NCBI GenBank assembly: GCA_023392285.1
Contig: JAEVZK010000106.1
Location: 14,701 to 78,700 of the forward strand
Source: Armatimonadota bacterium
GTDB taxonomy: Bacteria > Armatimonadota > Fimbriimonadia > Fimbriimonadales > Fimbriimonadaceae
Length of the DNA stretch: 64,000 nt
Direction of reading: 5' to 3'
In this document: piece after piece, positions 17,071-25,224 of the stretch
Position numbering within the stretch: position 1 is the stretch's first letter
Layout of the letters: each line of letters starts with the position of its first letter
Notes under the pieces: model-generated
Databases searched by the model: none
The model's input: the letters and a program-made list of their open reading frames with translations, nothing else
What the model was told of the DNA's origin: nothing
Translations under genes and position numbers: made by a program

Positions 17071-17556
17071 GTGACTAATTCGGAGCTAGCCCAGCATCTT
17101 CGCGACCTGCAGATCTTCCTGACCATCGCGGGCTACGACGAGGTTCACGCGCGCCGCTATGGGCACATTGCGCACGAAATCGAACGCATGGGGGAGCCGG
17201 TAGTTCAGCTTCGGCGGGAGGCACGGCTGAAGGAAATTCCAGGCGTTGGCCCCTCGATTGCGGGCTACTTGAAGGAGATTATCGACAACGGCAAATGCTC
17301 GAAGCAGGAGGATTGGGAGAAGGTTGTGCCGCTGTCGGTCATCGAACTGCTGCAGATCCCTGGCTTGGGTACCGGCACGGCACGATGGTTGGTGCACGAC
17401 TACGGGATCGTTTCTCTCGAGGCGCTCAAACAGGCGATCGACTCGAAGTATCTTGAGGGCGCGGCCGGGGTGAGCCCGATCACGATGCGCACTTGGCGCA
17501 TCGCTATCGACAAGCTTCAAAGCGGCGCATCTGATCGGGTCGTCGGGAATTCGTAG
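17071..17556 (+). CDS. Helix-hairpin-helix protein resembling the N-terminal domain of PolX
   Basis: 161 residues. It matches the N-terminal part of family X DNA polymerases: a helical 8-kDa-like region (FLTIAGYDEVHARRYGHIAHEIE), then HhH motifs LKEIPGVGPSIAGYLKEII and LLQIPGLGTGTARWLV. The polymerase and PHP domains are absent, so it is a stand-alone DNA-binding module. TAGAAT lies six bases before the GTG start, and GGAGGA abuts the GTG, too close to act as a normal ribosome site; a leaderless start is likely. Its end overlaps the nadR end by 40 bases on the other strand. Confidence 0.75.
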   Translation: MTNSELAQHLRDLQIFLTIAGYDEVHARRYGHIAHEIERMGEPVVQLRREARLKEIPGVGPSIAGYLKEIIDNGKCSKQEDWEKVVPLSVIELLQIPGLGTGTARWLVHDYGIVSLEALKQAIDSKYLEGAAGVSPITMRTWRIAIDKLQSGASDRVVGNS

Positions 17557-18527
17557 CAGGCGAGAATTCCGTCGATTGCGGCGATAGCTGATTGCAGGCG
17601 AGTTTGCGGCGAGCCTGAGACTTCGATGTGCGGGAGCCCGAAAGATTTGAGCCTTTCTTGAAAGACTTCATGCATCCAATGGCGGATGTGTTCACCATCG
17701 CGGAAGCCATCTTGCTCGAACGGAATCTCGTCTCCGGTTAGGATGTGCAACGCATATCGGCGCGCGCTGGCGAACCTTTCAAGCTCTTCGCTGCGGCACT
17801 GCAAGTACCTCTCGTGCCAAATCGAAGTTGCGAATGGATCGGTATCGCAGATCAGGAGCCGGTTCGCATCTCTTGCAAGTGCATCTTCCTGCCTCGCTTG
17901 CTCATGAGCAATCGCCAAGAAATCATCGGTTGACCACACGATTTCCGTGCCCTCCTGCAGCTTGTTGATCCAATACTCACGGCCATACTCGGGAACCCAG
18001 CTCGTCCGGTAGTGCTCGGCTAGAGCCATGGATAACGTGGTTGTTCCGGTTGACTCTGCTCCCACGACGCAGATTCGGGGAATGAAGGCAGATTTGGCGG
18101 CAGGCAGCAGCCATTCAAGGTTCTCCAGGAGATCGGCACGGATTTGCGTGGCGGCAATCGGAAGGTTGGCTCGCGGCTGATCCACCAGCACATGAGCACA
18201 GCCCATGTGGGCTGCGTACGCGTCGCCATAGGATTCCGAGGTGAAGACCGCATCGGGAGCCTCTCCTAGGACACGCAAGGTGTTCTCTGCCCACAGGTCG
18301 GAGCGATCCTCGGGCAGCGTGTCGTCGACGACGATCACGTTCGCGGAGGAAAACGAATCGCGAATGCAATGCGCACGAAACTCACCTGAAAGGGCTTGGC
18401 TCGGATGATCGCACACGAGGACCGTCACCGACTCACAGTGCTTCAGAGCGGCCGCGATCAAGTACCCGTGGCCCTTGTGCGGCGGATAGAACTTGCCGAT
18501 TACGAGCCCGTGGTTGAACTCAGCCAT
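17517..18527 (-). CDS. nadR: NadR-type NMN adenylyltransferase / ribosylnicotinamide kinase
   Basis: 336 residues without the N-terminal HTH of enteric NadR, so it is an enzyme only. Residues 1-140 are the NMN adenylyltransferase part (GKFYPPHKGH with H17 and H20 of the HxGH motif; IAATQIR near 124). Residues 150-330 are the kinase part. Its P-loop reads GAESTGTTT (156-164), with Thr162 where the P-loop lysine normally is. It overlaps pnuC by eight bases, so uptake and phosphorylation of nicotinamide riboside are probably linked. Confidence 0.88.
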   Translation of the reverse strand: MAEFNHGLVIGKFYPPHKGHGYLIAAALKHCESVTVLVCDHPSQALSGEFRAHCIRDSFSSANVIVVDDTLPEDRSDLWAENTLRVLGEAPDAVFTSESYGDAYAAHMGCAHVLVDQPRANLPIAATQIRADLLENLEWLLPAAKSAFIPRICVVGAESTGTTTLSMALAEHYRTSWVPEYGREYWINKLQEGTEIVWSTDDFLAIAHEQARQEDALARDANRLLICDTDPFATSIWHERYLQCRSEELERFASARRYALHILTGDEIPFEQDGFRDGEHIRHWMHEVFQERLKSFGLPHIEVSGSPQTRLQSAIAAIDGILACYEFPTTRSDAPL

Positions 18528-19176
18528 GTGCTGTTTCCACGAGGGCGAGGTGTGTCCGTTTCCAGCGGAGGAGCCCGGCCACGCACATGCCGAAAAAGAT
18601 GGCGTAGAGAACGGCGGTCAAATAGAGCGTCCGGCTCGCATAAAGATAGATGTAAATGATGTCCGCAGTCATCCAAACGAGCCAGTTCTCGAGGTGTTTG
18701 CGGGTCAGCATGTACTGCGCAACCAGACTTAGAACAGTTGTAAGGGCATCGAGAAAAGGAGCGGCATCGTTGATGCTGCGGAGGTAAATGGCCATTCCCC
18801 AGGTAGCTCCTATCCCTAGAGCCATTAAAACGAGAGCGTGAGGCGCAGAGGTGCGCTCGATCTTCAGTTCAGTCTTGTCCTTGCCACCTCGTAGCCATAG
18901 ATACCAGCCGAGCACGCCAAGGATGATGTAGATCAGTTGCAGCGAGCCGTCGGCAAACAGCCTCTTTTCCAGGAACAGCACGAGAAAGAATGCGCTGTTC
19001 GCGATGCCGATGGGCCAGTTCCAGATGTTCTCTTCGACGGTGAGCCACACGCACGCGGCACCCGTGATGAATGCAATGGCTTCGAGGGGCTCGATTGTAA
19101 TCCATTTCTGCCAAGACGACGCGAAGAGGGCAGCGGATAGGAGGAGAAAGACGGCAACGCCAACGGTGCGAGACAT
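18520..19176 (-). CDS. pnuC: Nicotinamide riboside transporter PnuC
   Basis: 218 residues with about seven hydrophobic helices. WNWPIGIANSAFF, IYIILGVLGWYLWLRGG and the C-terminal WLVWMTADIIYIYLYASR are typical of PnuC. PnuC is a facilitator whose flux is driven by phosphorylation of the substrate inside the cell, which fits the overlapping nadR gene. The upstream sugar-type ABC transporter genes end only four bases away. Confidence 0.93.
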   Translation of the reverse strand: MSRTVGVAVFLLLSAALFASSWQKWITIEPLEAIAFITGAACVWLTVEENIWNWPIGIANSAFFLVLFLEKRLFADGSLQLIYIILGVLGWYLWLRGGKDKTELKIERTSAPHALVLMALGIGATWGMAIYLRSINDAAPFLDALTTVLSLVAQYMLTRKHLENWLVWMTADIIYIYLYASRTLYLTAVLYAIFFGMCVAGLLRWKRTHLALVETAHG

Positions 19177-19179
19177 AGG

Positions 19180-20655
19180 TCAAACGCCTGTCATGAGTCG
19201 AATCAGCTTCTCTTCATCGGCCTCGTCTCGCGAGACCTCGCCGACGATTTCGCCTCCGCGCATGACGAGAATGCGAGTGGCGAGGGCGAGCATTTCAGGC
19301 AATTCGCTGCTAACGACGAGCAACGCTCGGCCTTCTTTGGCCATCTCTCTCAGGATGTCGTGAATCTCCTGCTTGGCGCCCACATCGACTCCGCGAGTAG
19401 GCTCGTCCACCATCAGGATTTCGCAATCAGCCGCTACCCATTTGGCAATGACCAGCTTCTGCTGGTTGCCGCCGGACAGCCCCGCCGTCGGCGTTTCCAA
19501 AGAAGGCGCACGCACGCGCAGTCGATCGAAATAGGCGCTGGCTGACTTCTTCTCCGCTCCAGTCTTCACAAATCCAAATGCTGACAGGCGCCGCAAGATG
19601 GTGAGAGTCATGTTCTCCCGCACGCGCATGCTTAGCACGAGACCGTGACGCTTTCGATCTTCGGGAACCAGTCCAAATCCTTTCTTTAGGGCGTCTCTTG
19701 GGTCCGTGATCTTGACCGGTTCGCCTTCGACTCGAACGATGCCTTTCGCTTGTTTGTCCAGGCCGAAGATAGCCTCCAGCACTTCCGTGCGACCAGACCC
19801 CACGAGTCCAGCCAGACCCACAATCTCGCCCGTCTTTACACTGAACGACACGTTCTTAAACTTCCCGTCGCTGGACAAATTTTCTACCGTCAGAGCGACT
19901 TTGCCATCTATTGCATGGGATCGCTGGGCGAGATCCAGTTCCCGCCCAATCATGCTTTGCACCAGAGAATCATGGGTGAATTCACTCGTGGGCTTCGTGA
20001 CCACGTGCTGGCCATCCTTGAGGACGGTGATCGTGTCGCAAAGGCGAAAGACTTCATTGAGGCGATGGGAAACGTAGATGCAGGTGACTCCATCTTTCTT
20101 GAGCTGCTCGATGACCTCGAAGAGGCGTTCAGACTCGCTGTGCGAGAGGCTCGACGTCGGCTCGTCGAAGATCAGCACGCGTGCGCCTCTTGCAAGCGCG
20201 GAGGCGATTTGAACCGTCTGTTGGCGCGAGATTGGAAGATCACCGAGCCGACGGTTGGGGTCGATGTCCTGGCCAAATCGCGAAAGTGCGGCCACCGCCT
20301 CCTCTCGAACCCTCCTGAAATCGACAAAAGGGCCAACGTGCGGAGTGTGGCCGAGTGAAAGATTTTCGGCGACCGATAAGTTTTCGCAGAACAGAAGCTC
20401 TTGGTGGACCATGCCAATGCCTGCATTCAGCGCCTCCGCAGGGTCAGAAAAATGGACTTCACTCCCGGCGAGCTTTACGGTTCCGCCGTCTGGCTTGTAG
20501 ATTCCGGCAATGATTTTTCCCAGCGTTGACTTGCCTGCTCCGTTTTCACCCATGAGCGCGTGGCATGATCCTTCTGCAATGTTCAGCGAAACGTCATCGA
20601 GTGCCACTACGCCCGGGAATTTCTTGCAGATTGTCGTGAGTTCGAGGATGTTCAT
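19180..20655 (-). CDS. Sugar/nucleoside ABC transporter, double ATPase subunit (RbsA-like)
   Basis: 491 residues with two ABC domains. The first has Walker A GENGAGKST, Walker B VLIFDEPTSSLS and a degenerate signature. The second has the degenerate Walker A GLVGSGRTE, signature LSGGNQQK and VDEPTRGVDVGAKQEI. This is the pattern of RbsA/MglA/XylG and of nucleoside importers such as NupA. Being joined to pnuC-nadR, a ribose, ribonucleoside or nicotinamide-riboside substrate is a reasonable inference. No periplasmic binding protein is adjacent. Confidence 0.9.
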   Translation of the reverse strand: MNILELTTICKKFPGVVALDDVSLNIAEGSCHALMGENGAGKSTLGKIIAGIYKPDGGTVKLAGSEVHFSDPAEALNAGIGMVHQELLFCENLSVAENLSLGHTPHVGPFVDFRRVREEAVAALSRFGQDIDPNRRLGDLPISRQQTVQIASALARGARVLIFDEPTSSLSHSESERLFEVIEQLKKDGVTCIYVSHRLNEVFRLCDTITVLKDGQHVVTKPTSEFTHDSLVQSMIGRELDLAQRSHAIDGKVALTVENLSSDGKFKNVSFSVKTGEIVGLAGLVGSGRTEVLEAIFGLDKQAKGIVRVEGEPVKITDPRDALKKGFGLVPEDRKRHGLVLSMRVRENMTLTILRRLSAFGFVKTGAEKKSASAYFDRLRVRAPSLETPTAGLSGGNQQKLVIAKWVAADCEILMVDEPTRGVDVGAKQEIHDILREMAKEGRALLVVSSELPEMLALATRILVMRGGEIVGEVSRDEADEEKLIRLMTGV

Positions 20656-21686
20656 CCGGATACGCGCCTGTTTGCTAGTTTACGACTTCCTTGGTCGATC
20701 AGAACAGCGATCACAACGGCCGCCCCCACAATAATTTGCTGATAATTTCGGTCCAATTTCAAATAGGTAATCGCCGCTTGGATCAGCATGATCAGAATGG
20801 CACCAAGGAGAGCTCCTAAGGCGGCTCCCTTACCGCCGGTGAGAGAAGCGCCTCCGATGACCGCGCTCGCAATGACCTTCAATTCGTAACCGTCGGCATC
20901 CGCACTGCTTGCCGAGCTGTAATAGGAGGTGCCAATAAAGGAAGCAACACCCGCGGTCAATCCAGAAATCAGGTAGACGATGACCTGGATACGGTTGACC
21001 CGAATCCCCGAGTAGCGACTCGCCTCCGCATTGCCCCCGAACGCATAAATGTTCCTCCCGGTCACTGTCCGCGATAGGAAAAGCCAGGCAGCTACGACCA
21101 CCAAAATCGTGATAAGAAATGGCACCGGGTAAAGGCCCGGTTGCAATCCTAGGTTCGATTTGACGACTCCCGTAGCCGAATCGGGAAATGGCACGCTGAC
21201 CGCCTTGCTTGCGACGAACGAGATGCCGCGGAATATCCACAGTGTGCCTAAGGTGATGATAAACGGATGCACTCGGAGGGCAGCCACCATGACTCCATTG
21301 AGAAGGCCACAGGCCGCTCCAATCGCTAAATTCAAGGCGATTGCAGCTGCGACCGCGGTTCCGCCTGTTAAGCCCCAGCTCTTGAGCAACAGGGCGCTCG
21401 TCACCGCGCAAAGGGCGTAGATTGATCCGACGCTGAGATCGATTCCCCCCGAGATGATGACGACTGTCGCGCCCACGGCCATGATCGCAAAGAGGCTGGT
21501 GTCAGACGAGAGGGTCATGATCGAGCGCAGGTTGAAAAACGTGTTCACCTGGTGACCCGTCTGCGCGTCGGTGTAAGAGCCGGAGTTTAAGCTGATATAA
21601 AACGAAAGCAGAATGATCACGACGACCAACCCTGCTTCTTGAGCTTTCACAAGCGCCGAGAGTGACTTCAGCCGCTCGCGAAACAT
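20652..21686 (-). CDS. Sugar/nucleoside ABC transporter permease (RbsC-like)
   Basis: 344 residues with eight to ten hydrophobic helices. GGIDLSVGSIYALCAV, LNGVMVAALRVHPFIITLGTLWIFRG and VIGGASLTGGKGAALGALLGAI are standard for RbsC-family permeases. It overlaps the ATPase gene by four bases (ATGA), and is the first gene of the operon leading to pnuC-nadR. The N-terminal cytoplasmic segment is about 25 residues and unremarkable. Confidence 0.92.
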   Translation of the reverse strand: MFRERLKSLSALVKAQEAGLVVVIILLSFYISLNSGSYTDAQTGHQVNTFFNLRSIMTLSSDTSLFAIMAVGATVVIISGGIDLSVGSIYALCAVTSALLLKSWGLTGGTAVAAAIALNLAIGAACGLLNGVMVAALRVHPFIITLGTLWIFRGISFVASKAVSVPFPDSATGVVKSNLGLQPGLYPVPFLITILVVVAAWLFLSRTVTGRNIYAFGGNAEASRYSGIRVNRIQVIVYLISGLTAGVASFIGTSYYSSASSADADGYELKVIASAVIGGASLTGGKGAALGALLGAILIMLIQAAITYLKLDRNYQQIIVGAAVVIAVLIDQGSRKLANRRVSG

Positions 21687-21695
21687 AGAGGAATC

Positions 21696-22403
21696 TTACC
21701 GCGCCTTCTGTGCTTTCGCTAAAAATTGGACGCGCAGTGCTTTCGCTTCGCGACGAGCCTGCATGAGTTCGGCAACCTCCGAGTACTGGATGTTCAGAGC
21801 TGGGTGTCGGTAATCCATCACACTCATGATCATGCCGGGCTTACGGCTGTCCGAGAGTCCGATGACATGCCCAAGCTCATGAGCCAGCGATGCACGCATC
21901 TGGTCGAAATCCAACGGCATGCCATTGAGTGCCCTCGTTCGCATCGTGATTTGCGCGGTGAGCACTGGAGTTGGGGAAACCAATTCGTTGGCGACGCCAC
22001 GTGTCCAGTCGACGTGGGCTGCCACGGACACACCTCGATCTCTTACATCGAGTTGAAATTTGACAATCACATTGGCAATCCCGGTTTCTCCCACCTCAAA
22101 GAGATCTTCTCCAAGCGCATCGGACCATAATTTCATGGCTCCCGCCAGAGCATTTCGCATGGGAGTTTGCTGAGAACCTGTCAGATCGCCGCAATCGACC
22201 CGGACTCGAATCTTCTTGTCTGGGCTGACTACTTCGGTGTGCGCTAAGCCTCGCTCTAGGTTGCCGCTAAGTGCGCAGCGCCGGGCGAGCCTTAGATGCT
22301 CGGAAACTTCAGGCAAAATTGTTTCAGGTGATCCTCCGCCGCCGGCGAAGGAAAGAACCGTCAAATTGAAAGCGGCGGCAACCGCTAGCAACGTTCTTCT
22401 CAT
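21696..22403 (-). CDS. Secreted metzincin-type metalloprotease with Asp as third zinc ligand
   Basis: 235 residues from the ATG at 22403, which has GAGGAG eight bases upstream. The N-terminus is a signal peptide (MRRTLLAVAAAFNLTVLSFAG). The zinc site is HELGHVIGLSD, with Asp in the third ligand position instead of the usual His, as in snapalysin. A Met-turn (IMSVMDY) follows 17 residues later. The reading frame extends upstream to 22547, but that part is not protein-like. It ends ten bases before the transporter permease gene and may be co-transcribed with it. Confidence 0.8.
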   Translation of the reverse strand: MRRTLLAVAAAFNLTVLSFAGGGGSPETILPEVSEHLRLARRCALSGNLERGLAHTEVVSPDKKIRVRVDCGDLTGSQQTPMRNALAGAMKLWSDALGEDLFEVGETGIANVIVKFQLDVRDRGVSVAAHVDWTRGVANELVSPTPVLTAQITMRTRALNGMPLDFDQMRASLAHELGHVIGLSDSRKPGMIMSVMDYRHPALNIQYSEVAELMQARREAKALRVQFLAKAQKAR

Positions 22404-22755
22404 TCGTGCTCCTCGAGGTCCCCTCCCCCCGGAGGAAAACCGCAACTGTCTAGAACTTATTTCGGCTGATATTTTCGCCGGGCTAACCCCTGCTCGCCCG
22501 TCCCAGCCAAAACTTTGCAGAAACCCGCATTTTAGCGGGCACCACACTATAGGCGGGTGATCAACCCAAATCGTCAGGGGGGAAACGAAAAGAAAGCAAG
22601 AAACAAGCAGGTGACAAAGGGATGATTTCAGAAGCCAATCTTAGGGCTCAAAAGTGAACTCTGTCACGTCAAATAACTGGACAGCGGGTCGGAAGACCTG
22701 CGGTGGATGGAGGCGGAACCGACTTTACACCACGCTGCGTTTCCTAGATAAGACC
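22404..22755. other. Divergent intergenic region between the metzincin and htrA
   Basis: 352 bp. The minus-strand side carries the protease ribosome site and TATAGT at 22543-22548, a possible -10. The plus-strand side has TTTACA and TAGATA 15 bases apart just before the htrA ATG. An open frame (22654-22755) in frame with htrA lacks protein character. Nothing else is recognised. Confidence 0.4.
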
Positions 22756-23901
22756 ATGAGAAAAATGTATGTTATAGCGATAGGAGTTGCCTGCTTCGCC
22801 GGCGTTTTAGGCGCACTCCAAATGAATCGCTGGCTCGAGAAGCGAGCCGACCAACCGCACTTCAATATTTCGTCGAACAGCGGCATTGTGCCGGCCGCTT
22901 ATGATCCGGGCGAGTCGAGCCCTGTCGATTTTCGACTGGCCGCAAAGAAGATTCTGCCGTCCGTGGTTTCGGTCGATCGATACGAGGCCAGGCGAGACTT
23001 CTTTGGAGACCCGTCGGGAACAATCACGGAAACCGGGACCGGCTCTGGCGTGATCATTTCTGAGAACGGCTTGATCGTCACAAACAACCATGTCGTCGCG
23101 AACGCGGCCGAGGTTCAGGTCCGCCTTCAGAACAAGAAAAGCTATCAAGCCAAGGTCTTGGGTACCGATCCTCGCTTCGACATTGCTGTCATTAAGATCG
23201 AAGCGTCGGGTTTGCCTGCCGCAGAACTTGGCGATTCAAAGAATCTTGAAGTCGGGCAGTGGGTAGTTGCCGTGGGTAATCCGCTCGGATTCGATCAGAC
23301 CGTGAGTGTTGGCGTGGTCAGTTCTTTGGGAAGAGCGCTTGGCGTCGAGCAAGGCTATCTGACCGATGCGATTCAGACCGACGCGGCGATCAATCCCGGA
23401 AACTCGGGTGGAGCGCTGGCGGACAGTTCTGGACGCTTGATTGGCATTAATAGCGCCATCGCGAGTACGAGCGGTGGGAGCATTGGGATCGGCTTTGCGA
23501 TTCCAATCAATCGGGTTAAAAACATCGCCGAGCAGATTGTGAAGAATGGCTATGCAACCTCGGCGGGGATCGGCATCAGTTACAGTCAACGGATGGTGGG
23601 CATTCTTCAGTTTGAAGATGCTCGTAATCAAGTGAGAGACATCGTTGGGTCTACGCCGCCAGATTACGGAATTCTGGTGCAACGGGTCGATCCAAACGCA
23701 GCCGCGGGCAAGGCGGGGCTCCAACCCTGGGACATTCTGCTGGAGATCGACGGTACCAAGACCGACACGCCGCTTGCTCTCAACCAGACCTTAAACAACA
23801 AGTCTCCCGGAGACATGGTGACGCTCAAGTATTGGAGCAAAGGGGAAACGAAGACTGCCAAAGTCGCCCTCACTCCGATACGGGACGATCAACCCCAGTA
23901 A
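22756..23901 (+). CDS. Membrane-anchored HtrA/Deg-type serine protease with PDZ domain
   Basis: 381 residues: an N-terminal membrane anchor (5-22), then a trypsin-like domain with H112 (TNNHVV), D142 (RFDIAVIK) and S217 (GNSGGAL), then one PDZ domain (about 285-375, ILVQRVDPNAAAGKAGLQPWDIL). This is the DegS/HtrA layout for envelope protein quality control. The ATG at 22756 was chosen because it begins a clean signal-anchor; TAGATA five bases upstream suggests a near-leaderless transcript. A strong terminator follows. Confidence 0.92.
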   Translation: MRKMYVIAIGVACFAGVLGALQMNRWLEKRADQPHFNISSNSGIVPAAYDPGESSPVDFRLAAKKILPSVVSVDRYEARRDFFGDPSGTITETGTGSGVIISENGLIVTNNHVVANAAEVQVRLQNKKSYQAKVLGTDPRFDIAVIKIEASGLPAAELGDSKNLEVGQWVVAVGNPLGFDQTVSVGVVSSLGRALGVEQGYLTDAIQTDAAINPGNSGGALADSSGRLIGINSAIASTSGGSIGIGFAIPINRVKNIAEQIVKNGYATSAGIGISYSQRMVGILQFEDARNQVRDIVGSTPPDYGILVQRVDPNAAAGKAGLQPWDILLEIDGTKTDTPLALNQTLNNKSPGDMVTLKYWSKGETKTAKVALTPIRDDQPQ

Positions 23902-23921
23902 ACCTTTTACGCTTGAAGATG

Positions 23922-23948
23922 GCCCGCCGCGAAGCTGCGGCGGGCTTT
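23922..23948 (+). terminator. Intrinsic terminator after the HtrA gene
   Basis: GCCCGCCGC/GCGGCGGGC with a 6-nt loop followed by TTTCTTT, 21 bases after the stop codon. Confidence 0.88.
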
Positions 23949-23991
23949 CTTTCGCGCGAACCTAAGGTGCCTTTGGGAATACTTACATTTG

Positions 23992-25224
23992 ATGAATGCT
24001 GAGATCATCTCCGTCGGAACTGAGTTGCTTCTTGGACAGATTTTGGATACTCACGCGCCGGCAATGGCCCGCATTCTCGCGGATTGCGGAATCTCCTGCA
24101 CGCATCGGCAGACGGTGGGGGACAATAGGGAGCGCCTGCTTCAGGTGCTGCAGCAAGCGCTTGGCCGGGCCGATATAGTCGTCACTATCGGAGGCTTAGG
24201 ACCCACGGCGGACGATCTCACCCGCGATGCCATCGCCAGTGCGCTGGGGGACGAACTGCGCCGGGATCACGACATGGAGGAGAAGCTCCGAAATATTTTT
24301 CGGTTGCGCAACCTGACTTGGGTTGACTCAAATTTGCGCCAAGCTGAATGTCCGACCTGCGGTGAGTTCATCGACAATCCAAACGGTACCGCTCCAGGAT
24401 TGATATGCCAGAAGGATGGCAAGCACGTGATCGCTTTGCCAGGTCCCCGACCCGAATTCGTTCCGATGGCGGAGGGACCCGTTCGCGAGTACCTGATGCA
24501 CCTGCAGCCCGGCCAAGTCATTCATTCGCGCACCTTGCGGGTGTGCGGGATGGGTGAAAGCGCAGTTGAAGACCGCATCGCCGATCTGCTTGAATCGTCC
24601 AATCCAACCGTCGCTCCCTACGCGCACACCGCCGAAGTCCACCTCCGTCTAACTGCCCGAGCGGAATCACGTGAAGCGGCCGATCGGCTCATCGATCCTC
24701 TCCATCATGCGATTGCGGAGCGTCTTGGTAACGCCATTTACGGAACGGACGAGACGACACTTGAGGAGGCTGTCGTTCAATTGCTGTCAAAGAGCAATTT
24801 GACAACCGCGGTAGCCGAGAGCATGACCGGAGGCGGTTTGGGTGAACGCCTTACGAATGTTGCGGGAGCTGGCGACGCATTCTTGGGCGGCGTCATCACC
24901 TACGATGTGTCGGTAAAGACGAAGCTTTTGGACGTCGATCAGGAGTTGGTCAAAGAATTTGGCCCTGTATCGAGCCAATGCGCTGAGGCAATGGCGGTGA
25001 ACGTACGTGAGAAGGTTGGCGCTAATTTTGGAATTTCAATCACTGGCAATGCTGGTCCAACCTCGGATGTAGACGGTAAGCCGGTTGGTTTGACGTTTAT
25101 TGGAATTGCTGGCGCAGACAAGGTCGGGGCTTCTGAGTTCCGATTCCGAGGGAGCCGAGAACAGATCCGCGCGAGGGCAACTCAAGCTGCCCTCGTTTTA
25201 TTGAGAGAGAATTTGCTCTCGTAG
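23992..25224 (+). CDS. cinA: CinA family protein, NMN amidohydrolase
   Basis: 410 residues. The N-terminal COG1058 domain (IISVGTELLLGQILDTHAP, TIGGLGPTADDLTRDAI) is an ADP-ribose/NMN-related pyrophosphatase. The C-terminal PncC domain (about 260-410; AESMTGGGLGERLTNVAGAG, GGVITYDVSVKTKLL) deamidates NMN to NaMN. It recycles NMN into NAD, which suits the nearby pnuC-nadR genes. A preceding in-frame TTG at 23989 is less likely than the ATG. There is no ribosome site, so a short or absent leader is likely. Its end overlaps folD on the other strand by 27 bases. Confidence 0.93.
   Translation: MNAEIISVGTELLLGQILDTHAPAMARILADCGISCTHRQTVGDNRERLLQVLQQALGRADIVVTIGGLGPTADDLTRDAIASALGDELRRDHDMEEKLRNIFRLRNLTWVDSNLRQAECPTCGEFIDNPNGTAPGLICQKDGKHVIALPGPRPEFVPMAEGPVREYLMHLQPGQVIHSRTLRVCGMGESAVEDRIADLLESSNPTVAPYAHTAEVHLRLTARAESREAADRLIDPLHHAIAERLGNAIYGTDETTLEEAVVQLLSKSNLTTAVAESMTGGGLGERLTNVAGAGDAFLGGVITYDVSVKTKLLDVDQELVKEFGPVSSQCAEAMAVNVREKVGANFGISITGNAGPTSDVDGKPVGLTFIGIAGADKVGASEFRFRGSREQIRARATQAALVLLRENLLS

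Noticed and set aside
16065..17126. Longer malate dehydrogenase start at 17126
   Set aside because: It would overlap the HhH gene start and add residues before the Rossmann motif; AAAGGAG before the ATG at 16988 supports the shorter form.
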